From Halobacillus halophilus (GTDB lineage Bacteria > Bacillota > Bacilli > Bacillales > Halobacillaceae), in assembly GCF_020171985.1 (NCBI RefSeq), contig NZ_JAIVAL010000001.1, forward strand, positions 806,001-870,000: 64,000 nucleotides of DNA, written 5' to 3'. The translations under genes and the position numbers were made by a program. Of this stretch, positions 1 to 9,869 are shown in pieces (position 1 is the first letter of the stretch; every line of letters begins with the position of its first letter). The notes beneath the pieces are model-generated. The model was given only the letters and a program-made list of their open reading frames with translations, had not been told where the DNA came from and did not search any database.

Positions 1-576
1 GGCCAATCGTTCTGGGTGGATACGGGCTCTGTATAAAGCTTCGTCCACATAAATATTTCCAAGTCCAGCTACAATGGACTGATCTAAAAGCACCGTCTTG
101 ATGTTTCGAGATGTTTTTTGTAATTTATGAAAAAAATAATCAAGTGTAAATTCTTTGTCAAAAGGGTCAGGCCCTAATTGATTTAGAGGTTTCTGACCCC
201 TTTCTTCTCCTTTTGGAAACACGTGCATCGTGCCAAACTTACGTACATCGTCATATCTTAATTCTGTACCGTCTGTAAAATGAAATACGACGTGGGTGTG
301 CTTGGGCTTTTCCACCCCTGCATCATACAATCCAAATTTCCCCTCCATCCGAAGATGGGAGACAAGGACCAAATCCTCCAGGTGAAAGATCATAAATTTC
401 CCTTTACGTTCAATATCCAGAAAGGATTGATTCTTAAGCAGGCGCTTGAACTCATCAGGATCTTTTGGATTCTTAATAATATTTCCCCAATACACTGAAA
501 CATCATCTATGGTTTTATTTAAAATTAAGGTTTTTAAAGTTTGTCTAACTGTTTCGACTTCTGGAAGTTCAGGCAT
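1..576 (-). CDS. mutM: Formamidopyrimidine-DNA glycosylase (Fpg/MutM), 3' part outside window
   Basis: Bifunctional DNA glycosylase/AP lyase that removes 8-oxoguanine and other oxidised purines in base excision repair. The reverse frame from ATG at 576 begins MPELPEVETVR, the family N-terminus with catalytic Pro2 and Glu3. It stays open for 192 codons to the window edge and contains the helix-two-turn-helix region DQSIVAGLGNIYVDEALYRA. The C-terminal zinc finger lies beyond base 1, so the gene is partial in this window only. It starts 17 bp after polA ends on the same strand, the usual polA-mutM operon arrangement in Bacillaceae. Confidence 0.96.
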   Translation of the reverse strand, partial: MPELPEVETVRQTLKTLILNKTIDDVSVYWGNIIKNPKDPDEFKRLLKNQSFLDIERKGKFMIFHLEDLVLVSHLRMEGKFGLYDAGVEKPKHTHVVFHFTDGTELRYDDVRKFGTMHVFPKGEERGQKPLNQLGPDPFDKEFTLDYFFHKLQKTSRNIKTVLLDQSIVAGLGNIYVDEALYRARIHPERLA

Positions 577-593
577 GGTGTCATTCTCCTCAC

Positions 594-3239
594 TTACTTT
601 GCATCATACCAGGTAGATCCATAGGAATAATCTACTTTCAACGGAACGTCTAGTTCTACAGTTTGTTCCATTACTGATGCAACCACTTCTTTCAACTGTT
701 CCACTTCTTCTCTCGGTGCTTCTAATATCAATTCATCATGTACTTGTAACAGCATCTTAGCCTCCAGCTTTTCTTCTGCTAGCCGTTGTTCAAGATCAAT
801 CATCGCTTTTTTGATCACGTCAGCAGCACTTCCCTGAATGGGAGTGTTCATAGCCGTACGCTCTGCCGCATTACGACGGTTAAAATTACGGCTGGTCAGC
901 TCAGGAAGATACCTCCTTCTATTCATGAAGGTGGTAACGTAACCGACCTGTTTTGCTTCCTGAACTGTCTCTTCCATATAGGTTTTAACCCCCGGATAGC
1001 TCTCCAGGTACTTATCAATGAATGCTTGAGCCTCTTTACGCGGAATATCAAGGCTTTGGGATAATCCGTAATCACTAATTCCATAAACAATTCCAAAGTT
1101 TACTGCTTTAGCCTGTCTCCTCATTTCACTCGTAACGTCTTCTTTGGCAACACCAAACACTTCACTTGCTGTCTGTGTGTGAATGTCCTGCCCTTCGCGG
1201 AAAGCCTCAATGAGTTTCTCATCTTGTGCAATGTGCGCGAGTACACGAAGTTCAATTTGGGAATAGTCACTGGCAAAAATAACCCAATTTTCTTTTGAAG
1301 GAATAAAAGCCTGACGAATTTTGCGTCCTTCCTCTAATCGAATCGGGATATTTTGGAGATTTGGTTCAGTTGAACTTAAACGTCCGGTTTGAGTTAAAGC
1401 TTGATTAAAACGTGTATGGATCTTATGAGTATCCTCGTTAATCACCTTAAGCAGTCCTTCAATGTAAGTGGACTTCAGTTTACCCAACTGACGATACATT
1501 AGAATTTTGGAAATAATTTCATGCTGGTCTTCTAATTGTTCAAGTACATCAGCAGAGGTCGAATACCCGGTCTTCGTTTTCTTAATAACTGGCAAGTTCA
1601 GCTTTTCGAACAATATAGGACCGAGTTGTTTTGGAGAGTTCAAATTGAAAGATTCTCCGGCAAGCTCAAAAATATCTTTCTCTATTGCACTAAGTCTGCT
1701 TTCCAATTCAGCTCCCATTTCCTCTAAACGTTCTTGGTCTACACGTACTCCTCTATGCTCCATTCTCCCTAGAATTAAAGCAAGAGGCATCTCTAAATCC
1801 ATATACAAATTGTACTGTTCTTTATTTTTCAATTCATTTTCTACTGTGTCTTTAAGTTTATAGACCATGTCTGCTTTCCTGCTAATATGTTCATAAAAGA
1901 CTTCATCATCTTCAGGACGCTTCACTTTAGCGCCTTTTCCATAAACCTCTTCGTCATATTTAACTTTGCTTTCTCCCATCCGATGACTGATAGCTGGAAT
2001 GTCATGATGGTTTTCCGCTGGATTAATTAGATAAGAAGCTAATAAGAGATCAAATTGAATACCTTTAATATTTACACCATGACGCATAAGAGCTACGACT
2101 GTACGTTTAGCATCAAACACCCATTTTTCTTTTTCACCATCTTCGGCCCATTTCTTAAAACCTGTTGAATTTTTTGCGTTGTTCATCGAAATCACATACT
2201 TATTCGATTCATTAACAATTGCAATTCCTTCAACTTCGGCCTGGTGGTAGTTGTCGTAAAGCATCTCAACAACTAATGCTTCCTTCCCGGTAAACATGTC
2301 GTCTTCTAAATCTTCTACAACTTCCACTTTAATATCTGGAAAAGGTTCAGCCGCTCCACTTTCGTCCTCTGTACCGCCTTCTTGCACTCTTGACAATAAT
2401 GATTGAAAACCCAGGTCTTTGAACAGGTGGCTGACCTGAGTGGATTGATAGCCTTCATAACCTAAATCTTTTAATTCTATTTCTATAGGAGCCTCTCTCT
2501 CAATCGTGACAAGCTTGCGGCTCATGTACGCATCTTCTTTATGATTTTCCAGCTTCTCTTTTAATTTTTTACCACTAACCTGGTCGAGATTATCATAGAG
2601 CTGGTCAATGGTATCGAATTGCTTGAGCAGTTTTACAGCTGTTTTCTCCCCTACGCCGGGAACACCTGGAATATTATCAGAACTATCTCCCATGAGTGCT
2701 TTCAAATCGATAATCTGGTCAGGACGAACCCCCATTTTTTCTTCCATAAAAGAAGGATCGTATGTATCCACATTTGTAATCCCCTTCTTCGTCAGGCTCA
2801 CACTTACCCGATCCGTCACCAGTTGTAGTAAGTCTTTATCCCCGGAAATTACTTTCACTTCATATCCATCCTGTCCGGCTTGATGAGCGATTGTACCAAT
2901 AATATCATCAGCTTCATATTGATTTAGCTGATAATACTTAGCACCGAAAGCATCAAGGAGTTCCTTTAGAACTGGAAACTGTTCGGATAATTCAGGAGGA
3001 GTCTTCTGCCGTCCGCCCTTATATTCACTATACGTTTCGTGCCTGAACGTTGTTTTTCCAGCGTCGAACGCCACTAGTAAATGGTCCGGCTGATCTTCCT
3101 CTAATATCTTCAATAGCATCGTAGTAAAGCCATATACCGCGTTTGTATATACACCTTTATCGTTATTTAATAGAGGCAATGCAAAAAATGCACGATAGGC
3201 TATGCTGTTTCCATCAATTAATACAACCTTTTCAGCCAT
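594..3239 (-). CDS. polA: DNA polymerase I
   Basis: Replicative gap filling and repair polymerase, 881 aa, the usual length. Order: 5'-3' exonuclease (about 1-290, with QYEADDIIGTIA), a 3'-5' exonuclease-like domain (about 310-470), and the polymerase domain (about 475-881) with motif A ASDYSQIELRVLAH, motif B RRQAKAVNFGIVYG and motif C QVHDELILEAP. At the place of the proofreading DxE motif the sequence reads LVVEMLYDNYH, so the metal-binding acids are missing and the proofreading domain is probably vestigial, as in other Bacillus-type Pol I. The gene is followed directly by mutM. Confidence 0.98.
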   Translation of the reverse strand: MAEKVVLIDGNSIAYRAFFALPLLNNDKGVYTNAVYGFTTMLLKILEEDQPDHLLVAFDAGKTTFRHETYSEYKGGRQKTPPELSEQFPVLKELLDAFGAKYYQLNQYEADDIIGTIAHQAGQDGYEVKVISGDKDLLQLVTDRVSVSLTKKGITNVDTYDPSFMEEKMGVRPDQIIDLKALMGDSSDNIPGVPGVGEKTAVKLLKQFDTIDQLYDNLDQVSGKKLKEKLENHKEDAYMSRKLVTIEREAPIEIELKDLGYEGYQSTQVSHLFKDLGFQSLLSRVQEGGTEDESGAAEPFPDIKVEVVEDLEDDMFTGKEALVVEMLYDNYHQAEVEGIAIVNESNKYVISMNNAKNSTGFKKWAEDGEKEKWVFDAKRTVVALMRHGVNIKGIQFDLLLASYLINPAENHHDIPAISHRMGESKVKYDEEVYGKGAKVKRPEDDEVFYEHISRKADMVYKLKDTVENELKNKEQYNLYMDLEMPLALILGRMEHRGVRVDQERLEEMGAELESRLSAIEKDIFELAGESFNLNSPKQLGPILFEKLNLPVIKKTKTGYSTSADVLEQLEDQHEIISKILMYRQLGKLKSTYIEGLLKVINEDTHKIHTRFNQALTQTGRLSSTEPNLQNIPIRLEEGRKIRQAFIPSKENWVIFASDYSQIELRVLAHIAQDEKLIEAFREGQDIHTQTASEVFGVAKEDVTSEMRRQAKAVNFGIVYGISDYGLSQSLDIPRKEAQAFIDKYLESYPGVKTYMEETVQEAKQVGYVTTFMNRRRYLPELTSRNFNRRNAAERTAMNTPIQGSAADVIKKAMIDLEQRLAEEKLEAKMLLQVHDELILEAPREEVEQLKEVVASVMEQTVELDVPLKVDYSYGSTWYDAK

Positions 3240-3365
3240 GAACTCACTCCTTCAATAATAAACGTCTTTTTGTTCATTCTACCATGTTTGGTACTGAGAA
3301 GAAAAAAAGACAGCCGTTATACTCACAATTTATAGAATGGTTCAACTTTTAAAGAACTTGTGGAA

Positions 3366-3400
3366 CAAAAAAGAGGCAGAAGCGAGGGAAGCTTCTGCCT
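3366..3400 (-). terminator. Intrinsic terminator after phoR
   Basis: Perfect 10-bp stem (3374-3383 with 3391-3400, AGGCAGAAGC/GCTTCTGCCT) with a 7-nt loop. On the minus strand it is followed by CTTTTTT. It separates phoR from polA. Confidence 0.85.
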
Positions 3401-3477
3401 AAAAGAGAAAACACCTTGGATGAAAGGGTTTCATAGTAATCCTATCAAAGAAATATGAATGTACATTTAAACAATTG

Positions 3478-5226
3478 TTAAGATTGTGTAAATTGCTTAG
3501 GAATTTCCACATGAAAGGTTGTGCCTTCATCTACCACACTATCTACGTGGACATTTCCGTGGTGAGCTTCGACAATGTGCTTTACAATAGCAAGACCCAG
3601 TCCCGTACCTCCTGAATTCCTGCTCCTCGCTTTGTCCACGCGGTAAAACCGTTCAAAAATGCGGGAAACCTCTTCCTCAGGGATCCCTACACCATTATCT
3701 GCTACGGAGACTAACACTCGATTGTCAAATTCTTTAAAAGTCAACGACACATTTCCATCTACTTTGGTGTAATTAATCGCGTTGGTCAATAAATTCATGA
3801 AGACTTGTTTTAATCGACTGGAATCTCCTTCAATAATGGTGTTGCCTTCTACCTCAGTGGTTAGATGAACTTCTTTTTGATCAGCATGCTGTTGAACTAT
3901 AGGAAGAAGATCGGATAGCAGCTGTTGAATATCTACTTGCTCAATACTTAGATTAAAATCTTCCCTTTCTAACTTAGAAAGTTCCAGAAGGTCTTGTATA
4001 AGCGATTGAAGCCTCCCGCTTTCTTTTAGAATGATCTGCAGGAACTGTTCGAGCATAGCCTCATCTTTCATCGCTCCATCTAAAAGCGTTTCAGAAAAAC
4101 CCCTTATAGAAGTAATTGGAGTTTTCAACTCATGAGACACGTTGGCTACAAAGTCTTTTCTCATTTGCTCTAATTGTTTAAGTTCTGTTATATCATGAAA
4201 AACCAGTACAACACCTTTCCACTTACGATCTTCACTAAAGATAGGTGCTCCCGTCACTTCCAGGTGTTTACGATCTATTTTCACCGGCAAAACAAACGTT
4301 TCACTAACGGTTTCCTCAAACATATAGATCTTCTTTACAGTTTCGTGTATGGCTGTATAAGGTATGGCATCATGGTATAAATAACTGATATACTCAGATG
4401 GATCTCCTTTAAACGTTTCCAAAAAGGCGCGGTTTACCAAAAGAATATATCCTTTTTCATCAATCAGAACAAGCCCGTTACCCATATTGTTAATAACAGC
4501 TTCGAGCTGATTTTCCTGCATCCCCTGAGTACTGGTCATCTCCTGAAGGTTTCTAGCTAAAATATTAATGGAGCGGCTGAGTTGCCCCGCTTCCCCGAAG
4601 TGCCCCTCATACGTCCGGGCCTTGTAATTCCCTTTTGCAAGCTCAGTGGCCACGTTGGCGGCTGAACGAATCGGACGGATATATTTAGAAAACACATTAA
4701 ATCCTATAACAAATATCACCAGGAGACCCAGGAATAAAGTGACTCCTATTAACAGCCAAATATTCTTTGTAATATTAGTAAGCGACTTAACGGGGGAAAG
4801 AAGAGTTAACGTTCCATCTGTATTATTCACTTCTATATTCGTTTTATAGTAAAACAAATCTCCGATCAATTTACCCTCTTGCGAGCCGCTGTTATCGCTG
4901 CTATTTAAGACTCTCTGTTTTTCATCTTCCGATATGATGGGAATCACTTCGACAGTATCCACTAGTATTTCACCATTGTCAGATTCAAACACCATACCTG
5001 TGTTCAGTTGTTCACTGAAATTAAAGAGTTCTTCCTGACTAATATCCTTATCCTGCGCATATCTCTCAAGATAAGTAGAAAAGTACTGACTCTCAACGGC
5101 TACACGGTCTTCAAATATATTGATGAAATAGGTTCGTGTGAGCTGAGCCAAAAGAATTCCAAGACCCACCATCACAATAACAACTAAAATTGTGTAGGTA
5201 ATTAATGGTCTCGTATTAGATGACAT
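3478..5226 (-). CDS. phoR: Phosphate-regulon sensor histidine kinase PhoR
   Basis: Membrane sensor kinase for phosphate limitation, 582 aa. A first membrane helix lies at about residues 10-28, then an extracellular sensor region to about 155, a second helix at about 157-178, a HAMP linker, a PAS domain (about 240-340), and a HisKA domain with the phosphoacceptor motif SHELKTPI near residue 365. The HATPase_c domain has the N box (NLLTNAINYT), G1 (DNGVGIP) and G2 (GGTGLGLAI) motifs. The stop of phoP is immediately followed by the phoR start (5226/5227), so the two are translationally linked. Placement between mdh and polA matches B. subtilis phoPR, which supports the PhoR name over a generic kinase. 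Confidence 0.93.
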   Translation of the reverse strand: MSSNTRPLITYTILVVIVMVGLGILLAQLTRTYFINIFEDRVAVESQYFSTYLERYAQDKDISQEELFNFSEQLNTGMVFESDNGEILVDTVEVIPIISEDEKQRVLNSSDNSGSQEGKLIGDLFYYKTNIEVNNTDGTLTLLSPVKSLTNITKNIWLLIGVTLFLGLLVIFVIGFNVFSKYIRPIRSAANVATELAKGNYKARTYEGHFGEAGQLSRSINILARNLQEMTSTQGMQENQLEAVINNMGNGLVLIDEKGYILLVNRAFLETFKGDPSEYISYLYHDAIPYTAIHETVKKIYMFEETVSETFVLPVKIDRKHLEVTGAPIFSEDRKWKGVVLVFHDITELKQLEQMRKDFVANVSHELKTPITSIRGFSETLLDGAMKDEAMLEQFLQIILKESGRLQSLIQDLLELSKLEREDFNLSIEQVDIQQLLSDLLPIVQQHADQKEVHLTTEVEGNTIIEGDSSRLKQVFMNLLTNAINYTKVDGNVSLTFKEFDNRVLVSVADNGVGIPEEEVSRIFERFYRVDKARSRNSGGTGLGLAIVKHIVEAHHGNVHVDSVVDEGTTFHVEIPKQFTQS

Positions 5227-5922
5227 CTATTTTGGCTCCTCCATTTTATATCCAAGTCCACGAATAGTTTTAATATAGACGGGTTTTTTAGTCTCAGGTT
5301 CTATCTTTTCTCGTAAATGACTTACATGTACATCTACAATCCTTGTATCACCAGCAAAATCATAATTCCAGACAGCCCGGAGTAGTTGATCTCTTGAAAG
5401 GACACGTCCAAGGTTATTAGCTAAGTAAAGAAGAAGTTCAAATTCTTTTGGCGTAAAAGTCAGAGGTTCTTCATTAATCGTCGCTTCATATTGTTCTGGA
5501 TAAATAGATAATCCAGCAATTTTTATGTGAGTCTCATCGACTTCTGCCGGTTCACGTAGCATCCTGCGTAAGATAGCTTTAATCCTGGCTACAACTTCTC
5601 TTGGACTAAACGGTTTAGTTAAATAATCATCAGCACCTAATTCTAAACCAAGAACTTTATCAAATTCATCATCTTTTGCAGTAAGCATTAAAATGGGTGT
5701 ATCTACCTGCATTTGACGAAGCTTCTTACACACTTCCATTCCATCCATCCCTGGCAGCATAACGTCCAGTACAATTAAATCGAAAGAAGTAACAGAGGCT
5801 TTTTCTAAAGCATCTGTACCTGTATAAGCAACTTCTGTCTCAAAACCGGCCTGTTCTATATTATATTTCAGTAACGTTACGATGGATTCTTCATCGTCAA
5901 CAATCAAAATCTTCTGATCCAC
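5227..5922 (-). CDS. phoP: Response regulator PhoP (OmpR family)
   Basis: DNA-binding response regulator, 231 aa. The receiver domain (1 to about 120) has the acidic pair near residues 9-10 (IVDDEE), the phosphoacceptor Asp in LIVLDVMLPGMDG and the conserved Lys in TKPFSPREVV. The C-terminal winged helix (about 130-228) carries FTPKEFELLLYLA and ends RGLGYKME. It directly precedes phoR. In B. subtilis this pair controls phosphate starvation and teichoic/teichuronic acid genes. That role is transferred by family and synteny. Confidence 0.94.
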   Translation of the reverse strand: MDQKILIVDDEESIVTLLKYNIEQAGFETEVAYTGTDALEKASVTSFDLIVLDVMLPGMDGMEVCKKLRQMQVDTPILMLTAKDDEFDKVLGLELGADDYLTKPFSPREVVARIKAILRRMLREPAEVDETHIKIAGLSIYPEQYEATINEEPLTFTPKEFELLLYLANNLGRVLSRDQLLRAVWNYDFAGDTRIVDVHVSHLREKIEPETKKPVYIKTIRGLGYKMEEPK

Positions 5923-6114
5923 TTCTCATCACCCCAACCTACAAGTTAATTTCATAATACAATGAACTTTACAATTTGGATATGGATGTTAATAATTTTT
6001 ACTTAAACTTAATAAATCATTCATTTGCTTAATTTAGTTATTCTTACGTCCCTTAAGCTTTTTTATCCATACACGATGATACTCTTAAAATAGAAGTACA
6101 TCCTTTTGTGTTTC

Positions 6115-6202
6115 GCACATTGAACTACCTCCACTTACTCGCTGACACTCCTTGAAGTTGGGGGATTCCTAAGAGCACGAACCTAACGGTTCGTTCAAAT
6201 GA
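6115..6202 (-). repeat. Right-end hairpin/omega-RNA-like remnant of IS200/IS605-type element
   Basis: Directly downstream of the broken tnpB on the same strand. Imperfect stem CCTCCACTT (6128-6136) with AAGTTGGGG (6155-6163), 7 of 9 positions complementary, plus a smaller hairpin AACCTAACGGTT (6182-6193). IS200/IS605 elements carry such structures at the right end, where the TnpB guide-RNA scaffold is encoded. That this segment was an omega RNA is inference from position. The exact element boundary is not resolved. Confidence 0.45.
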
Positions 6203-6892
6203 TTAGGCTAGCCCCGTCGCACCGACGGTTGGATGGATTCTTTTAATTTCCTTCAATATATTGAAACTCGCCTTTAGATCGCGGTCGTGGCGGGAGCCAC
6301 AATTCGGGTAGTTCCACGTTCGAACAGCGAGATTCTTTACCTCATTGTTTTGGTATCCGCACTTGGAACACAGCTGAGAACTCGCAAAAACTTTTGATAC
6401 GAGTACCAATGGTTTTCCGTATCATTCGGCTTTGTATTCGAGCATAGAGGTGAACATCGACCAGCTCACATCACGAATCGATTTGGATCATATTCGGTTT
6501 TTGAGCATATTGGAAATGTGGAGATTTTCTACCCCGATCACATCGTGGTTTTTGATGATTTCGGTAGAAATCTTATGCAGATAATCTTTACGGGGGTTCG
6601 CTATCTTCTCGTGAAGTCTAGCTACTTTAATACGTTGCTTATGCCAATTCTAAGATCCCTCTTCCCTTCGGGAATGGATACGTTGAGCTTTGGCTAGTTT
6701 CTTTTCGGTCTTACGTAGGTATCGTGGGTTTTGATAGGTGGTGCCATTCGAGAGCACAGCGAAGTCTTTCAATCCGAGATCAAGGCCAACATAAGCGTTG
6801 GATTTAGGAAGTTCCTGAATATCTGTTTTAACTAGAATCGATACAGAATATTTTCCGGCATTCATCTCCCCCTTACCAACGGTCTTCGACAC
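6203..6892 (-). pseudogene. tnpB: TnpB (IS200/IS605 OrfB) transposon-encoded nuclease, degenerate
   Basis: A single reverse frame reads TnpB-like protein across the segment but is interrupted by three in-frame stops: TAG at 6650-6652, TGA at 6488-6490 and TGA at 6422-6424. No frame shift is needed to read through. Visible parts in order: RuvC-I YVGLDLGLKDFAVLSNG, helical KTEKKLAKAQ, RuvC-II VIGVENLHISNM, zinc finger [12 protein letters not shown]...NYPNCG, and Ruv[16 protein letters not shown]. One expected zinc-finger Cys is Tyr (NYPNCG). The N-terminal part of about 130-150 aa is missing upstream of about 6892 and there is no adjacent tnpA, so this is a decayed, 5'-truncated copy. It lies between phoP and the MaoC-like gene. 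Confidence 0.9.
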
Positions 6893-6929
6893 GGCAGTTG
6901 AAGAGGGAGTCTTCTGCTGATGAATGATA

Positions 6930-6954
6930 AAGAGGCCTCTCAGTAAGGCCTCAA
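6930..6954 (-). terminator. Terminator-like hairpin after MaoC-like gene
   Basis: Stem 6932-6938 with 6946-6952 (GAGGCCT/AGGCCTC), 7-nt loop, followed on the minus strand by TTTATCATT. The U tract is weak. It sits a few bases downstream of the 6962 stop codon. Confidence 0.55.
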
Positions 6955-6961
6955 AACAACT

Positions 6962-7438
6962 TTAATAAAAGTTTTCAAGAGAGTGAGCATTCATTGAATT
7001 GGGTTCATATGGCGGCTTGACTTCTAATGTTCCCTGAACTACTTCATCTCCCTCCTCATCATAGCCAGTGACTTGGATCGTAACAAGGTGCTTGTCTTTA
7101 TTCACAGATGAAACCTCAGCTCTAAAGCGAACTTCAGCATAGTGGTAAACAGGTTTCGGATATGCGATTTCCTGAGAAACAATATGACTGCCTGGTCCAG
7201 GAAGGTGCATGGATATTATGGAAGAAACCATACCAAACACCATAACCGTGGGCACAATAGGACGTTTAAATGGAGTCTGCGAGGCATAGTCGTGCTGAAT
7301 ATACAGAGGATTCGCATCATCTGTAAGTCCTAAATACATAAGTAGATCACGATCTTCAACTGTTGAAGAAGTTGTGAATACATCGCCCACTTGTAAGTCG
7401 TTCATCTTCTTTCCTAATTTTCTCTTTTTACTTAACAT
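6962..7438 (-). CDS. MaoC-like hotdog-fold dehydratase family protein
   Basis: 158-aa hotdog-fold protein of the MaoC/(R)-specific enoyl-CoA hydratase family. The start is set at ATG 7438, which has AGAGGTGG just upstream; the open frame extends further back to 7513 but without a ribosome site and into the mdh terminator. The hydratase signature region reads LTDDANPLYIQHDYAS: the Asp is present, but the position normally occupied by the catalytic His after NPL is Tyr. Activity may therefore be altered, and the substrate is unknown. It lies downstream of mdh, separated by an intrinsic terminator. Confidence 0.8.
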   Translation of the reverse strand: MLSKKRKLGKKMNDLQVGDVFTTSSTVEDRDLLMYLGLTDDANPLYIQHDYASQTPFKRPIVPTVMVFGMVSSIISMHLPGPGSHIVSQEIAYPKPVYHYAEVRFRAEVSSVNKDKHLVTIQVTGYDEEGDEVVQGTLEVKPPYEPNSMNAHSLENFY

Positions 7439-7476
7439 TAAACCACCTCTTTGAAAGCGTTTTCTGTTAGTTGTGT

Positions 7477-7510
7477 AAAAAAGGATTCGAGGATAACCCC
7501 GAATCCTTTT
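7477..7510 (-). terminator. Intrinsic terminator after mdh
   Basis: 11-bp stem AAAAGGATTCG (7479-7489, plus-strand sense) with CGAATCCTTTT (7500-7510). On the minus strand it is followed by TTACAC. It starts a few bases after the mdh stop and ends the citZ-icd-mdh transcript. Confidence 0.8.
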
Positions 7511-7515
7511 CACTC

Positions 7516-8454
7516 TTATTTTAATACATTTAACACATTTTTAACAGAGTCTGCTGATTGATCAAGCTGCTGCTTTTCATCTTCCGTTAATTCGAGCTCG
7601 ATGACTTCTTCAATTCCATTTCCACCAAGGATGGTAGGAACTCCTAGATAAATGCCGTCGTATCCATATTCGCCTTCTAAATATGCAATAGCTGGCAATA
7701 TACGGCGCTGGTCTTTTAAGATCGCCTCCGCCATTTGTACAAGAGAAGCAGCAGGCGCGTAGTAGGCGCTGCCGTTACCAAGCAGACCTACAATCTCTCC
7801 GCCTCCCTTTCTTGTACGTTCCACTATCGCATCAAGGCGCTCTTTAGAAATTAATCTTTCAAGCGGAATGCCGCCCGCAAAAGAATAGCGAGTTAATGGG
7901 ACCATGTCGTCACCATGACCACCCAGGACAAAACCAGTGACATCTTTTATGGAAACATTCAGTTCTTCCGCTACAAAGGTGCGGAAGCGCGAAGTATCCA
8001 GGACTCCAGATTGACCAATAACACGGTTCTTCGGCAGTCCTGCTTCCTGAAATACAGAGTACGTCATCGCATCAACCGGATTAGTTAATACAATAATATA
8101 GCAGTCCGGAGAATGCTTCACGATCTCTTTTGTTACACTTTTCATAATTTTTGAGTTCGTCGCAACAAGATCATCGCGGCTCATGCCAGGCTTTCGAGCA
8201 ATTCCCGCTGTAATAATCACCAGATCAGAGCCTTTGGTGTCTTCATAATTAGAAGTTCCTTTTACTTTGGCATCAAACCCTTGTACAGGACTCGCTTCTA
8301 ACATATCTAAAGCTTTCCCCTTAGTAGGATCTTCCATATCAGGGACATCGACTAGTACAACGTCTCCCAATTCTTTCTGGGCTGCCATAAGTGCAGTAGT
8401 CGCACCCGTAAAGCCGGCACCGATCACGGATATTTTATTTCTGCGAATAGCCAT
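7516..8454 (-). CDS. mdh: Malate dehydrogenase (NAD-dependent)
   Basis: TCA-cycle enzyme converting malate to oxaloacetate, 312 aa, the normal length for the LDH-like bacterial MDH. It has the Rossmann glycine motif [10 protein letters not shown], substrate-site region [13 protein letters not shown] with the catalytic-loop Arg, and the active-site His in [26 protein letters not shown] precedes the ATG. Last gene of the citZ-icd-mdh set, 27 bp after icd. Confidence 0.97.
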   Translation of the reverse strand: MAIRRNKISVIGAGFTGATTALMAAQKELGDVVLVDVPDMEDPTKGKALDMLEASPVQGFDAKVKGTSNYEDTKGSDLVIITAGIARKPGMSRDDLVATNSKIMKSVTKEIVKHSPDCYIIVLTNPVDAMTYSVFQEAGLPKNRVIGQSGVLDTSRFRTFVAEELNVSIKDVTGFVLGGHGDDMVPLTRYSFAGGIPLERLISKERLDAIVERTRKGGGEIVGLLGNGSAYYAPAASLVQMAEAILKDQRRILPAIAYLEGEYGYDGIYLGVPTILGGNGIEEVIELELTEDEKQQLDQSADSVKNVLNVLK

Positions 8455-8481
8455 ATTACCCAGCTCCTTTTTAATCAGTGA

Positions 8482-9756
8482 TTAGTCCATATTCTTAATT
8501 AGTTCGTCACCGAACTGAGAGCACTTCACTTCTTTAGCACCATCCATCATTCGTGCAAAGTCATACGTTACCACTTTGCTCCCGATGGTTTTATCCATGG
8601 ATTGAGAAATTAAGTCTGCCGCTTCTCTCCAACCAAGGTGCTCAAGCATAAGTACACCAGACAGAATTACTGAGGATGGATTTACTTTATCCATACCTGC
8701 ATATTTAGGTGCTGTACCATGTGTAGCTTCAAAAATAGCATGGCCTGTTTCAAAGTTAATGTTAGCACCAGGTGCAATTCCTATTCCGCCAACCTGAGCT
8801 GCAAGCGCATCTGAAACATAGTCCCCGTTAAGGTTCATAGTAGCGACTACATCAAACTCTTTCGGACGAGTTAAAATCTGTTGTAGGAAAATGTCTGCAA
8901 TCGCATCTTTCACGATGATTTTACCTTCTGCTTCTGCAGCATCCTGTGCTTTATTAGCTGCTTCTTTTCCATCTTTTTCAACGATTCGGTCATATTCCAG
9001 CCACGTGAATACTTTATCACCATATTCTTCTTCAGCCACTTCGTAACCCCATGCCTTAAAGGAACCTTCGGTGAATTTCATGATATTTCCTTTATGAACT
9101 AGTGTTACGTTTTTACGACCTTCATTCAATGCATAATCAATAGATGCACGAACTAGTCGTTTCGTACCCTCTTCAGAAACCGGCTTAATACCGATTCCAG
9201 AAGTTTCTGGGAAACGGATATTATGTACACCCATTTCATTTTGTAGAAAATCTATAACTTTTTTAACTTCAGGAGTGCCTTTTTGCCATTCGATTCCTGC
9301 ATAAATATCTTCAGTGTTCTCACGGAAGATTACCATGTCTGTGTCTTCCGGACGTTTAACAGGAGATGGTACACCTTCTACATAACGTACTGGACGCAGG
9401 CAGGTGAATAGATCAAGCTCTTGACGTAGAGCAACGTTAAGTGAACGGATTCCACCGCCTATTGGAGTCGTAAGAGGTCCCTTAATCGCAATTTTATAAT
9501 CGCGGATGGTATCCAGGGTAGCATCAGGAAGCCACTCTCCGCTTTTATCATAAGATTTCTGACCAGCATATACTTCTTTCCACTCAATAGATTTTTCTCC
9601 ATTATAGGCTTTATCCACTGCAGCTTCGATTACACGGCTGGCAGCTGCCCAAATATCAGGCCCAATACCGTCACCTTCAATATAAGGGATGATTGGACGA
9701 TTAGGTACGTTCAATTCTCCGTTTTGTTCTACTGTGATTTTCTCAGATTGTGTCAA
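8482..9756 (-). CDS. icd: Isocitrate dehydrogenase (NADP)
   Basis: Oxidative decarboxylation of isocitrate to 2-oxoglutarate in the TCA cycle, 424 aa. The start is a TTG at 9756, because the protein then begins [12 protein letters not shown], aligning with Bacillus Icd (MAQGEKITV), and AGGAGGG lies 6 nt before it. An upstream in-frame extension has no ribosome site. Substrate-site motif [17 protein letters not shown] with the phosphorylatable Ser, NRENTED-type segment [13 protein letters not shown], and [16 protein letters not shown] are all present. Middle gene of citZ-icd-mdh. Confidence 0.96.
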   Translation of the reverse strand: MTQSEKITVEQNGELNVPNRPIIPYIEGDGIGPDIWAAASRVIEAAVDKAYNGEKSIEWKEVYAGQKSYDKSGEWLPDATLDTIRDYKIAIKGPLTTPIGGGIRSLNVALRQELDLFTCLRPVRYVEGVPSPVKRPEDTDMVIFRENTEDIYAGIEWQKGTPEVKKVIDFLQNEMGVHNIRFPETSGIGIKPVSEEGTKRLVRASIDYALNEGRKNVTLVHKGNIMKFTEGSFKAWGYEVAEEEYGDKVFTWLEYDRIVEKDGKEAANKAQDAAEAEGKIIVKDAIADIFLQQILTRPKEFDVVATMNLNGDYVSDALAAQVGGIGIAPGANINFETGHAIFEATHGTAPKYAGMDKVNPSSVILSGVLMLEHLGWREAADLISQSMDKTIGSKVVTYDFARMMDGAKEVKCSQFGDELIKNMD

Positions 9757-9869
9757 AATATACCCTCCTAAATTTATTTCATAAAATGGGATGTTATATC
9801 CTCTTCTATCATACGTTAAATTATATAGAAGCAAAAGCAAAGAGAAGAGGAAGTCCAGCGTTTCCTCTC

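Noticed and set aside
280-498. 72-codon plus-strand frame inside mutM
   Set aside because: Antisense to the well-supported mutM frame. No ribosome site.
5940-6110. Possible PhoP boxes upstream of phoP
   Set aside because: AT-rich TTAA/TTTAC-type sequences occur, but no convincing set of direct TTAACA-like repeats at regular spacing could be made out.
6203-6892. A functional RNA-guided TnpB system
   Set aside because: Three in-frame stop codons, missing N-terminal part and a lost zinc-finger Cys show it is not functional.
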